A DNA stretch of 64,000 bases. Source: Shouchella tritolerans (GTDB taxonomy: Bacteria; Bacillota; Bacilli; Bacillales; Bacillaceae_D). Each line of letters starts with the position of its first letter. Positions within the stretch are counted from its first letter, which is position 1. Below the pieces are notes generated by a model. That model had not been told where the DNA came from, ran no database searches, and worked only from the letters and a program-made list of their open reading frames with translations. A program made the position numbers and the translations under genes. This document shows, in pieces, positions 46,093-54,643 of the stretch. The DNA lies in the NCBI RefSeq assembly GCF_025770735.1, contig NZ_JAODPB010000002.1, positions 310,001 to 374,000 of the forward strand. The letters are read 5' to 3'.

Positions 46093-47025
46093 TTATGAAA
46101 ACAGGTCGCTTATAAACGCTTTTTCTGTATCTGTTAATTGAATCTCAGTCGCCTTTTTGTTAGCTATCCATTGTTCAGCACGCTTTGCTCCAGGGATGAC
46201 AACATCAATTTCTGGACGCGTCAAATACCAAGCCAACACAATATGGGCAATGTCAGCGCCATGGTTGTCAGCGATAGGCTGCAACTTATTGACCTTGTCG
46301 ATGTTTTCCTTAAACGTTTCCCCTTGGAAATGCTTTTGTGAATTGCGCAAATCGCCGCTAGGGAAAGTGGTTTCTTTGTCATATTTACCGGCAAGCAAGC
46401 CTGAGACGAGTGGAAAGTAAGGGACGAATGAAATTTGGTGTTCTGTGATGTACGGAAAAATCGTCTCTTCTGCCTCTCGGTTCAGTAAATTGTATTCGCC
46501 TTGGTAAACGTCAACATCCCCGTTTTTATTAGCCTCTTTTAATTGTTCCAAGCTAAAGTTCGACACGCCTATTGCTCGAATTTTTCCTGCCTTTTTCAAT
46601 TCAGCCAATGCTTGGACGGCCTCGTCTTTTGGCGTTGACTCGTCAGGGAAATGAATATAAAACAAATCAATGTAATCCGTTTGCAGTCGTTTTAACGCAT
46701 CATCGACTGCTTTTGTTAAATAGGACGGAGAATTATCAAATACATAATCGTTGCCTTGTTTTTTATGGGCGGCTTTGGTAGCAACAATCACATCGCTTCG
46801 CTTAAACTCCTGCAGAACTTCGCCAATTAATTCTTCTGAGCGCCCTTCACCATAAATAAATGCGGTATCAAGAAAATTGCCGCCATGTTGAATGCTTTGG
46901 CGCACCAAGTCTTTACCAGCGTTTTCATCTAAGTTCGGGTAAAGGTTGTGCCCGCCAACAGCATTGGTGCCAAGACCAATGGGATATACACGTAGCCCTG
47001 ATTTTCCGAGAATCGACGGTTTCAT
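46093..47025 (-). CDS. Aldo/keto reductase
   Basis: A 310-residue NAD(P)H-dependent aldo/keto reductase of the general YajO/YghZ type. Conserved residues appear in [19 protein letters not shown] (catalytic D and Y), [10 protein letters not shown] (lysine) and [13 protein letters not shown] (histidine), plus NADPH site residues near [10 protein letters not shown]. The physiological substrate is unknown. It is monocistronic with AGGAGGAG before the ATG. Confidence 0.9.
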   Translation of the reverse strand: MKPSILGKSGLRVYPIGLGTNAVGGHNLYPNLDENAGKDLVRQSIQHGGNFLDTAFIYGEGRSEELIGEVLQEFKRSDVIVATKAAHKKQGNDYVFDNSPSYLTKAVDDALKRLQTDYIDLFYIHFPDESTPKDEAVQALAELKKAGKIRAIGVSNFSLEQLKEANKNGDVDVYQGEYNLLNREAEETIFPYITEHQISFVPYFPLVSGLLAGKYDKETTFPSGDLRNSQKHFQGETFKENIDKVNKLQPIADNHGADIAHIVLAWYLTRPEIDVVIPGAKRAEQWIANKKATEIQLTDTEKAFISDLFS

Positions 47026-47106
47026 TCAATCTCCTCCTTAAAAATGGTTTCTTGGTGCTATTTCCCTTATAATAGCCACTAAAAACCAGGACATGCAAGG
47101 AAGTGG

Positions 47107-48033
47107 TCATCCTTTCGCCACTCGTTCGACAAACTGGGCAAATTTAGCGGTGAAAGGGAGGACAAGGAGTGAGCAAGCAATATTGTACAACGTACTTGCA
47201 TGAGCCAGCTGGACGCTTGCTGTTTTTGCAAGTAGAGAGGAAACATCGGCCAAATAAGGGATCAAAGGATAAAACAAAACGGCTCCAAATAAGTTGAGCC
47301 AAATATGGGCATGGGCTACAAGCCTAGCCGTGTGCCCTGCGCCGATGCTTGCAATGTATGCGGTTAAGCAAGTGCCAATATTGGCGCCGAGCATAATGGC
47401 GATCCCAGAGTCCATTGAAAGTCCTTGATCTTGGATAAAGCCCATTGCCATACCGATCGTAGCTGTGCTGGACTGAATGATGGTTGTCACAATGGCACCG
47501 ACTCCGATGCCTGTTAAGTGGCTGTCATTTGTCCATTGAAAAAAGTGATGAGTGACAGGGAAGGAGGCGAGTGGGTCTGCCAATGATTCAAGCCCTGTCA
47601 TCGCTAGAAAAATGCAACCAATTCCAAATGAAACACATCCTGCTGTGTAGGAGGCCGCACTTTTGAACATAAGCAAAATGAGCCCGAATAGCAGCAGCGG
47701 TACTGCCAGGTCGGATAGTTGGAAGGCAACCAGTTCCAATGTAAAGCAAGAACCGATATTTGTCCCTAATATGACACCGATCGTTTGCTTGAATGAAATG
47801 ACTCCAGCGGCAACAAGTCCAACTAAAAGCACCATCACAACAGAACTTGACTGGAAAAGCGCTGTAATGAGTGTACCTGCAATCAGCCCTTTCCAAGCGG
47901 AATCAGTCGCCTTCAACAAAAGCGTTTGGACTTTTTCAACCCCTATCTGTAATAAACCGGCCCGCAAGATGAACATGCCAAACAGAAAAAGCGTAATAAA
48001 TACAGCCATGACTGTAAACAGTTCTTTTCCCAT
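47107..48033 (-). CDS. yqeW: Na/phosphate cotransporter family protein YqeW
   Basis: A 308-residue NptA/PNaS-family transporter. The duplicated QSSS/QSST motifs typical of sodium-dependent phosphate carriers are visible: ALFQSSSVVMVLLVGLVAAG and TIIQSSTATIGMAMGFIQ. Length and location before rpsU match B. subtilis YqeW. There is no C-terminal PhoU domain. It is divergent from rpsU. Confidence 0.9.
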   Translation of the reverse strand: MGKELFTVMAVFITLFLFGMFILRAGLLQIGVEKVQTLLLKATDSAWKGLIAGTLITALFQSSSVVMVLLVGLVAAGVISFKQTIGVILGTNIGSCFTLELVAFQLSDLAVPLLLFGLILLMFKSAASYTAGCVSFGIGCIFLAMTGLESLADPLASFPVTHHFFQWTNDSHLTGIGVGAIVTTIIQSSTATIGMAMGFIQDQGLSMDSGIAIMLGANIGTCLTAYIASIGAGHTARLVAHAHIWLNLFGAVLFYPLIPYLADVSSLLAKTASVQLAHASTLYNIACSLLVLPFTAKFAQFVERVAKG

Positions 48034-48128
48034 GCAACCACCTCGTCCTTACACTATATGGACAAGTGAAGAGAACATGACAGCAACTTTTGGTAGTGTA
48101 GGCGGAAGCGGAAGTTTTCGGATTGCAG

Positions 48129-48158
48129 TTGACTTGAAAAGAAACACTGTATTATAAT
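48129..48158 (+). promoter_or_regulatory. Sigma-A promoter of rpsU
   Basis: TTGACT (48129-48134) and TATAAT (48153-48158) with an 18-bp spacer, 62 bp upstream of rpsU. Confidence 0.7.
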
Positions 48159-48220
48159 GTTAAGCAGACGTGCTTTATGCGCGTGTTGAGTTTGGTTGTT
48201 TTCGGAGGGAGGGAAATAAA

Positions 48221-48394
48221 ATGGCAGAAACTCGTGTTCGCAAAAACGAATCGATTGATGCTGCACTTCGTCGCTTTAAGAGATCACTCTCTAAAGAAGG
48301 AACGTTAGCTGAGGTAAGAAAACGCAAGCACTTTGAAAAGCCGAGTGTAAAACGTAAAAAGAAATCTGAAGCGGCTCGTAAACGCAAGTTCTAA
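48221..48394 (+). CDS. rpsU: 30S ribosomal protein S21
   Basis: A 57-residue, strongly basic protein: [17 protein letters not shown], then [15 protein letters not shown]21 affects initiation and, in Bacillus, motility. GGAGGGAGG precedes ATG 48221. It is followed by yqeY after 21 bp. Confidence 0.97.
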   Translation: MAETRVRKNESIDAALRRFKRSLSKEGTLAEVRKRKHFEKPSVKRKKKSEAARKRKF

Positions 48395-48415
48395 TTTTTG
48401 AGAGGGTGGTTTCCC

Positions 48416-48874
48416 TTGGATCTTCTTGAGAGGTTAAACCTAGATATGAAGACTGCGATGAAGAATAGAGATAAAGACAGGCTTTCTGTCATCCGTATGG
48501 TGAAGTCCTCATTGCAAAACGAGCAAATTAAGCTTGGGCGCGATTTGACTGAAAGCGAGAGCTTAGCGGTTCTTAGCCGAGAAGTCAAACAGCGTAAAGA
48601 ATCCCTCCATGAATTTCAACAAGCGAATCGTGAAGATCTAGTAAAAAAGCAGGAAGCGGAGCTATCCGTGCTGAACGAATATATGCCTGCGCAATTGTCA
48701 GACGATGAATTAGAAGCAATTGTAAAAGAGACAATTGCACAAACAAATGCTACCTCAAAAGCTGATATGGGAAAAGTAATGGGCGCAATCATGCCAAAAG
48801 TAAAAGGCAAAGCCGATGGTGCTCTCGTTAATCGCCTTGTTATCAGGCATTTAACGAATGAAACAAACCAATAA
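48416..48874 (+). CDS. yqeY: YqeY family protein (GatB/YqeY domain)
   Basis: A 152-residue protein with the YqeY helical domain resembling the tRNA-binding tail of Gat[27 protein letters not shown] is the hallmark motif. TTG 48416 with GAGAGGGTGG 6 bp upstream gives a start matching the family (LLERLN). The role is thought to be tRNA-related but unproven. It is the partner of rpsU in one operon. Confidence 0.92.
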   Translation: MDLLERLNLDMKTAMKNRDKDRLSVIRMVKSSLQNEQIKLGRDLTESESLAVLSREVKQRKESLHEFQQANREDLVKKQEAELSVLNEYMPAQLSDDELEAIVKETIAQTNATSKADMGKVMGAIMPKVKGKADGALVNRLVIRHLTNETNQ

Positions 48875-48902
48875 AACCTCTGCTGTTAAGCAGAGGTTTT
48901 TT
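48874..48902 (+). terminator. rpsU-yqeY terminator
   Basis: AAACCTCTGCT/AGCAGAGGTTT stem, loop GTTA, then T run, overlapping the yqeY stop. Confidence 0.88.
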
Positions 48903-49038
48903 ACTATTCGCTAGTGTAACAATAGAATTGTTTGGTTTTCTCATGATGGCGTGATACACTTTTTATGAAGGAACTGAAACCTCTAGGCGAATGGAATCGT
49001 ACATAAAGTAACACCTGGAAAAGGAGGAGGATAGACGA

Positions 49039-50403
49039 GTGGGCAAGTGGATGAAATTCGCCCTAGTGTCCTGGCTGCTGGCGTGTGTGCTTTTGCCGTT
49101 TCAGGTGCTTGCCAACCAAGCCGATTCGAAGAACGCGTCCATTTATGTGATTCCGATTGAACAAACGGTCGAACGGGGCCTTGAAGCCTTTCTTGAGCGC
49201 TCATTTTCAGAGGCTGAGGAAAACGGTGCGGACCATATCATTTTGAATATTAACACCCCAGGAGGCGCTGTGGACGCAGCTGGCCATATCGCTAATATTA
49301 TCAATAGCACGGATATTCCCGTTACCGCCTTTATCAATAGTGAAGCGATTTCAGCAGGCGCTTATATTGCTTTAAATGCAGATGAAATCATCATGGTACC
49401 GAATGGCCAAATTGGGTCCGCTGGTGTGATTGATGGGTCTGGTAATGCAGCAGAAGAGAAAACCCAGTCTCTCTGGATCAGTCGCATGAAGACTGCCGCT
49501 AGTGAACATGGCCCTGAAGGCGGCCGGAATCCTGATTATGCAGAGGCGATGGCAAATGCTGAATTTGATGTAGAAGGGTTCCCTTCCGGTTATCTCACGC
49601 TAAATGCCAAACAGGCGTATGAAGTCGGCTATGCCGAAGCCATTAAGGATGATTTAGCAGGTGTGCTTGACTATTTAGGCTATGATAAAGAGGAAGTCCA
49701 TGTGACGGAAGCGGATGTGAGCATTGCTGAACAGATTGCTCGGTTTGTGACGAATCCAATTGTCATTCCAATCTTGCTTTCGATTGGCAGTTTAGGCTTA
49801 ATTATGGAACTGTACTCGCCAGGGTTTGGCGTCCCAGGTATTATGGGGATAAGCGCATTGCTACTATTCTTTTTTGGCCACATGGTTGCCGGTTTTGCTG
49901 GCTGGGAGTCCCTCATCTTAGTCGTTGTTGGGGGAGTGCTTCTCGGTATTGAATTTATAGCACCTGGGTTCGGCATATTTGGCCTTCTAGGAATTGGTTT
50001 AATCGTCGGCGGATTCTTTATGGCCTCTTTTTCGACGACGGTGATGGTTTTTTCGGTCGGTATTGCCTTGTTTGTGTCTATTGTGGCGGCTATTGTGTTG
50101 TTCGTGTTCTTTGGTGACAAAGGACCGTGGAAAAGGCTTGTCTTATCCACCCAGCCGACAGTAGAAGAAGGGTATCTCTCTGTAGAAACGGACCCGTCAC
50201 TTGTCGGAATGGAAGGCAAAGCGCTTAGTGTCCTTCGACCAGCTGGTATTGCCCTGATAGGAGACGAGCGGCTTGACGTCGTTTCTGAAGGGGGCTATAT
50301 TGAGAAAGGCAGTTCGCTCAAAGTGATTCATGTATCCGGTGCCCGTGTCGTTGTGCGGAAAGTAGATCCGGTACAGACATTAAAGAAGGAGGAGACAGAC
50401 TAG
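49039..50403 (+). CDS. yqeZ: NfeD-type membrane serine protease YqeZ
   Basis: A 454-residue protein that accompanies flotillins. A signal peptide (FALVSWLLACVLLPFQVLA) is followed by a ClpP-class protease domain with NINTPGGAVDAAGHIANI and SAGAYIALNADEI. Three or four transmembrane helices follow, then a C-terminal OB-fold (LVGMEGKALSVLRPAGIALIGDERLDVVSEGGYIEKGS). GTG 49039 after GGAGGAGGAT. It is directly upstream of floA, in the usual nfeD-flotillin pair. Confidence 0.92.
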   Translation: MGKWMKFALVSWLLACVLLPFQVLANQADSKNASIYVIPIEQTVERGLEAFLERSFSEAEENGADHIILNINTPGGAVDAAGHIANIINSTDIPVTAFINSEAISAGAYIALNADEIIMVPNGQIGSAGVIDGSGNAAEEKTQSLWISRMKTAASEHGPEGGRNPDYAEAMANAEFDVEGFPSGYLTLNAKQAYEVGYAEAIKDDLAGVLDYLGYDKEEVHVTEADVSIAEQIARFVTNPIVIPILLSIGSLGLIMELYSPGFGVPGIMGISALLLFFFGHMVAGFAGWESLILVVVGGVLLGIEFIAPGFGIFGLLGIGLIVGGFFMASFSTTVMVFSVGIALFVSIVAAIVLFVFFGDKGPWKRLVLSTQPTVEEGYLSVETDPSLVGMEGKALSVLRPAGIALIGDERLDVVSEGGYIEKGSSLKVIHVSGARVVVRKVDPVQTLKKEETD

Positions 50404-51426
50404 ATGATGAACGATTCAACGATTTTCGTTTTGATTGCCATTGCACTTGCAATTATTTTAATTGCAATATTGTTTACGTTTGTGCCAGTCGCACTATGGA
50501 TATCTGCGATTGCGGCCGGTGTGAAAATCGGTATTTTTGAACTTGTAGGGATGAGGCTCCGTCGGGTAGTGCCAGCGCGTGTCGTCAACCCGCTCATTAA
50601 AGCAGTAAAAGCGGGCCTTGACTTGGATACATCCCGATTGGAAGGGCATTATTTGGCAGGGGGGAACGTCGACCGTGTCGTTAATGCCTTGATTGCTGCG
50701 CAGCGCGCCAACATTGACTTAAGTTTTGAACGGGCAGCAGCAATTGACCTTGCTGGACGTGACGTCCTGGAAGCAGTGCAAATGAGTGTTAACCCGAAAG
50801 TCATTGAAACGCCGTTTATTGCTGGTGTAGCAATGGATGGAATTGAAGTAAAAGCGAAAGCGCGAATCACCGTTCGTGCCAACATTGACCGCTTGGTTGG
50901 TGGTGCCGGGGAGGACACGGTCATTGCCCGTGTCGGCGAAGGCATTGTTTCGACAATTGGTTCACAAGACGATCATAAAAAAGTGCTTGAAAACCCAGAC
51001 ATGATTTCTCAGACAGTACTTTCAAAAGGGCTTGATTCAGGGACTGCCTTTGAAATCTTATCGATTGATATTGCTGATATCGACATCGGCAAAAACATCG
51101 GTGCAGAATTGCAAACCGACCAAGCGCAAGCGGACAAAAGTATCGCTCAGGCGAAGGCGGAAGAGCGTCGCGCAATGGCTGTAGCGAAAGAGCAAGAAAT
51201 GAAGGCGCGCGTCGAAGAAATGCGCGCGAAAGTTGTGGAAGCAGAGGCAGAAGTGCCTATGGCTCTTTCTGAAGCGCTTCGCCAAGGCCATATGGGCGTA
51301 ATGGACTATATGAATTACCAGAATGTAATGGCTGATACGGATATGAGAGATTCGATCAGCAAAGCATCTGGAACGAAAGACGAACAGCATTCGAAAAATG
51401 ACCCTCGCAACCGCAACGACAAATAA
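50404..51426 (+). CDS. floA: Flotillin-like protein FloA
   Basis: A 340-residue flotillin homologue (B. subtilis YqfA) that organises functional membrane microdomains. A short N-terminal membrane region is followed by the SPFH-like domain and an EA-rich coiled coil ([18 protein letters not shown]). Start is ATG 50404, with a second ATG at 50407. It forms an operon with yqeZ. Confidence 0.95.
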   Translation: MMNDSTIFVLIAIALAIILIAILFTFVPVALWISAIAAGVKIGIFELVGMRLRRVVPARVVNPLIKAVKAGLDLDTSRLEGHYLAGGNVDRVVNALIAAQRANIDLSFERAAAIDLAGRDVLEAVQMSVNPKVIETPFIAGVAMDGIEVKAKARITVRANIDRLVGGAGEDTVIARVGEGIVSTIGSQDDHKKVLENPDMISQTVLSKGLDSGTAFEILSIDIADIDIGKNIGAELQTDQAQADKSIAQAKAEERRAMAVAKEQEMKARVEEMRAKVVEAEAEVPMALSEALRQGHMGVMDYMNYQNVMADTDMRDSISKASGTKDEQHSKNDPRNRNDK

Positions 51427-51441
51427 GCAGGAGGGGATTGA

Positions 51442-52005
51442 ATGTCCGGTTTATTTGATTTTCTGTTTGCCAATCCGTTCCTTGTGATTTTGCTTGTTGG
51501 TGGATTGATTAGCTTTTTCTCGCGAATGGGTCAGGCCGCTCAACAACAAAACAATAGAGACGAAGAACCAGAACAGCCTCATGTTGAAGAACAACAGCCG
51601 CGGCAACGGCCGCAACGAGGACCGGTACAAACGCAGCCTCGCGTCGATCATAGACAGCCGAAGCAGCAGGAGATACGCTGGGAAGACTATTTTCCGCAAG
51701 AATCCGTTCCACCTGCTCAACCAGACATTCAGCCTGCAAGCGTTGAAGCAAGTGAGAGCGCACTGGAGAAAACGGAAAAACTTCAGGAGCGTAGGCGCCA
51801 ACTGCAAGAACGTGTCGACAGGTTTAGAGAGGCTGAACAGGATTTAGTTTCTAGAAAAAGGGACCAGGCGAATGCCGGCGATTCCCTTGATTTAAACCTG
51901 TCTCAGCTTTCTGGAAAAGAAGCGATGAAAGCAGTTGTTTTGGCAGAAATTCTAGGCCCGCCTAAAGGAAGAAAATTGATGAAATACCCTCGTAGACAGT
52001 ATTAA
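51442..52005 (+). CDS. Hypothetical membrane-anchored protein downstream of floA
   Basis: A 187-residue protein with one N-terminal transmembrane helix (FLFANPFLVILLVGGLISFF), a long Q/R/P-rich disordered region and a short C-terminal helix with KEAMKAVVLAEILGPPKG. The last motif is reminiscent of Bacillaceae proteins in this position. The function is not recognised. It is 15 bp after floA and before a strong terminator, so it probably works with the flotillin pair. Confidence 0.8.
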   Translation: MSGLFDFLFANPFLVILLVGGLISFFSRMGQAAQQQNNRDEEPEQPHVEEQQPRQRPQRGPVQTQPRVDHRQPKQQEIRWEDYFPQESVPPAQPDIQPASVEASESALEKTEKLQERRRQLQERVDRFREAEQDLVSRKRDQANAGDSLDLNLSQLSGKEAMKAVVLAEILGPPKGRKLMKYPRRQY

Positions 52006-52051
52006 CAAAAATGCATCTCTGCTTGATTTTGTCGACTTTGTCGACAATACT

Positions 52052-52082
52052 ACCGCAGCCCCCTACAGGGCTGCGGTTTTTT
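52052..52082 (+). terminator. Terminator after the floA operon
   Basis: ACCGCAGCCC/GGGCTGCGGT stem, loop CCTACA, T6. Confidence 0.9.
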
Positions 52083-52084
52083 GT

Positions 52085-52112
52085 GCTAATTCCCTTCATT
52101 GGTTCATAGACT
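52085..52112 (+). promoter_or_regulatory. Candidate sigma-E promoter of yqfC-yqfD
   Basis: GCTAATT (52085-52091) and CATAGACT (52105-52112), spacer 13 bp. These resemble the mother-cell sigma-E consensus (-35 kmATATT, -10 CATACAnT). B. subtilis yqfC is sigma-E controlled. Confidence 0.45.
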
Positions 52113-52135
52113 CGTTAGGAGAGGGGGCATGCCAA

Positions 52136-52429
52136 ATGAAAAAGATGACGAGCCGAATGAAAAACTGGATTGCCCATCACATGCAGCTTCCTGCTGATGT
52201 CCTCATGGATTTGCCGCGAATCACAATGATCGGCCAGCTGCATATTTACATTGAAAACCATCAAGGTGTGCTCCGTTTTTCTAGCCAGGAGCTTCGCCTT
52301 CTTTTAAAGCACGGTCAGTTGCTAATAAAAGGAGACGGGTTTGTATTAAAAACAATTTTGCCTGAGGAGTTATTGTTGGAAGGGCGGATTGACGAAGTAC
52401 TGTTCATTGATGACAAAAAGAACCATTAA
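52136..52429 (+). CDS. yqfC: Sporulation protein YqfC
   Basis: A 97-residue YabP/YqfC-family protein with ELRLLLKHGQLLIKGDGFVLKTI. Mother-cell expressed during sporulation in B. subtilis. It is 18 bp upstream of yqfD. Confidence 0.92.
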   Translation: MKKMTSRMKNWIAHHMQLPADVLMDLPRITMIGQLHIYIENHQGVLRFSSQELRLLLKHGQLLIKGDGFVLKTILPEELLLEGRIDEVLFIDDKKNH

Positions 52430-52447
52430 GAAAGGAGCCAGACGGAG

Positions 52448-53635
52448 ATGAGAAATGATTTCCTTAAATCATTTATTGGGTCTGTTACGGTTGAAGTGGC
52501 TGGCCAATATCCAGAAAGGCTACTGAATGCATGCCTGAAAAATGACGTCCATGTCTGGAATGTCCGACGTGCAGGCAATGACAAAATTCAGTTTGATGTA
52601 GCGTTGAACGATATTGCAAAAATCCGTGTTCTCTTTCGGCATTCTGGATGTAAGACAACGTTTAGAAAACGATTTGGCTTGCCTTTCTTTATGAAAAAAG
52701 TAAAAATCCGCGCCGGGTTTGCCATTGGTATGGTGGCCTTTTTCATGCTCATGCTGTTTTCGTCGAGCATGGTATGGGGGATTCATATTAAAGGAGCGTC
52801 CCCTCACGTCGAACAAGAGCTACGTGAAGTGATCGACGAAATGGGCATTAGGCGAGGCGCTTTTCAGTTTAAATTGCCGCAACCTGATGAAGTGCAGCGC
52901 ATTGTAACGGAACACATCGATGAGGCAACATGGATTGGTGTGCGCAAAAAAGGGACGACCTTTGAATTTGAGGTAGTCGAGCAAGTGCGCCAAGAAGCCC
53001 CTGAGTTGCTGAGTCCCCGTCATCTTGTTGCCGCAAAAAAAGCGGTCATCCATAAAATATTTGTAGAAGACGGCAAAGCGGTGAAAAAAACCAATGATTT
53101 TGTTGAAGAAGGGGAATTGCTTGTATCTGGATTTATTGGCGCTGAAGGAAAAGAACAGACTGTTGCTGCAAAAGCATCGGTGATCGGTGAAATATGGTAT
53201 ACTTCTTCTGTAACTGTTCCGCTCGAAAACACATTTGCTTCCTTGACAGGCGAACAACAAAGTAAACGTGTGCTTGTGTTAGGTGACATAGAGCTTCCTT
53301 TTTGGAATATAAAAGAACCGGATTATGAGACGTATGAGGCGTTTGAACGGGAGACGGAGTGGTCTTTGTTTGGCTATCGTTTGCCGATTCAGTTCCGCAC
53401 GATTGAACAGCGCGAAACCTTAGAATTTACTCGCACGTATACAAAAGAGGAAGCTATTGCAGTCGCAAAAGAGGAAGCGCGGCGGGAGTTAAGGGAGAAA
53501 ATTCCAGAAGATGCGGAAGTAATGGCTGAACATGTTTTGCAAGAAGCGGTCGAAAATGATAAAGTTTCTTTAAAGATTCATTACCAAGTTCTAGAAGAAA
53601 TTGCACGTGAAAAACCAATTATCCAAGGAGACTGA
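52448..53635 (+). CDS. yqfD: Sporulation protein YqfD
   Basis: A 395-residue membrane protein of the YqfD family. A transmembrane helix (AGFAIGMVAFFMLMLFSSS) is followed by POTRA-like and beta-rich domains. It is cotranscribed with yqfC and expected to be required for efficient sporulation. A lysine/glutamate-rich C-terminus is present. Confidence 0.93.
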   Translation: MRNDFLKSFIGSVTVEVAGQYPERLLNACLKNDVHVWNVRRAGNDKIQFDVALNDIAKIRVLFRHSGCKTTFRKRFGLPFFMKKVKIRAGFAIGMVAFFMLMLFSSSMVWGIHIKGASPHVEQELREVIDEMGIRRGAFQFKLPQPDEVQRIVTEHIDEATWIGVRKKGTTFEFEVVEQVRQEAPELLSPRHLVAAKKAVIHKIFVEDGKAVKKTNDFVEEGELLVSGFIGAEGKEQTVAAKASVIGEIWYTSSVTVPLENTFASLTGEQQSKRVLVLGDIELPFWNIKEPDYETYEAFERETEWSLFGYRLPIQFRTIEQRETLEFTRTYTKEEAIAVAKEEARRELREKIPEDAEVMAEHVLQEAVENDKVSLKIHYQVLEEIAREKPIIQGD

Positions 53636-53640
53636 GGCGA

Positions 53641-54606
53641 TTGTCTGAAACATCTTTAATCCAGCTAGGCGCAAAAGACGCTCGTATTACGCAAGCGCTA
53701 TATGGGCCAAATGACCAGCATTTGAAACGATTGGAGGAAGAGTTGTCGATCCAACTCGTAACAAGAGGCGAAGCGATATTAGCGATTGGTGAAGCAAGTG
53801 AGATCGAGCGTGCCGCCAATGTCCTTCAAGCGCTTGAACAAGTGGTGGAACGGCAACAGCAAATAAGTGAGCGTGATGTCTTGTACGCCGTACAGCTAGA
53901 AGCGGCTGGCAAGCTGGAGGAACTTAATGATTTATACGACGAAAATATTGCAACGACTGTAAAGGGGAAAAATATCCGCGCGAAATCACTTGGCCAAAGA
54001 CACTACGTATCGACGATTAAAAAACACGATATGGTTTTTGGTGTCGGCCCGGCAGGGACTGGCAAAACCTATTTAGCTGTTGTCATGGCTGTTGCTGCCT
54101 TAAAAGAGGGCCATGTGCAACGAATTGTTTTGACTAGGCCTGCTGTTGAAGCCGGAGAAAGCCTCGGTTTCTTGCCAGGAGATTTGAAAGAAAAAGTGGA
54201 CCCTTACTTACGCCCCATTTATGATGCGCTCCATGAAGTTTTAGGTGTGGAGCATACAGCAAGATTAATGGAAAGAGGGACGATCGAGGTCGCGCCACTT
54301 GCCTATATGCGAGGGCGAACGCTTGATGATGCATTCGTGATTTTGGACGAGGCCCAAAACACAACCGAAGAGCAAATAAAAATGTTTGTTACTCGGTTAG
54401 GTTTTGGTTCGAAAATGGTTATTAACGGGGACTTGACACAAGTGGACTTGCCAAAAGGCAAACGGTCTGGCTTACAAGCGGCGTTAGCAAAGCTGAAAAC
54501 CGTGAAAGGCATCGGTTTCGTTTATTTGCAAGCAAGCGATGTAGTCAGGCATTTGCTTGTCCAACGAATCCTCGAGGCATACGAACGTACAGAAAACGAG
54601 CAGTGA
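53641..54606 (+). CDS. phoH: PhoH-family ATPase
   Basis: A 321-residue PhoH-like ATP-binding protein. Walker A is GPAGTGKTYLAVVMAV and Walker B is FVILDEAQNTTEEQIKMF. The N-terminal part is typical of PhoH/YbeZ. These proteins interact with YbeY in RNA metabolism. TTG 53641 is used after the yqfD stop at 53635. Confidence 0.92.
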   Translation: MSETSLIQLGAKDARITQALYGPNDQHLKRLEEELSIQLVTRGEAILAIGEASEIERAANVLQALEQVVERQQQISERDVLYAVQLEAAGKLEELNDLYDENIATTVKGKNIRAKSLGQRHYVSTIKKHDMVFGVGPAGTGKTYLAVVMAVAALKEGHVQRIVLTRPAVEAGESLGFLPGDLKEKVDPYLRPIYDALHEVLGVEHTARLMERGTIEVAPLAYMRGRTLDDAFVILDEAQNTTEEQIKMFVTRLGFGSKMVINGDLTQVDLPKGKRSGLQAALAKLKTVKGIGFVYLQASDVVRHLLVQRILEAYERTENEQ

Positions 54607-54643
54607 CCAAAACGTTTTTGGGTAGAAAGCGAGGTGACCAGCT

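Noticed and set aside
43137-47025. The methyltransferase-symporter-deoC-reductase block as a genomic island
   Set aside because: The genes look like ordinary chromosomal genes with their own terminators; no integrase, direct repeats or tRNA site are visible.
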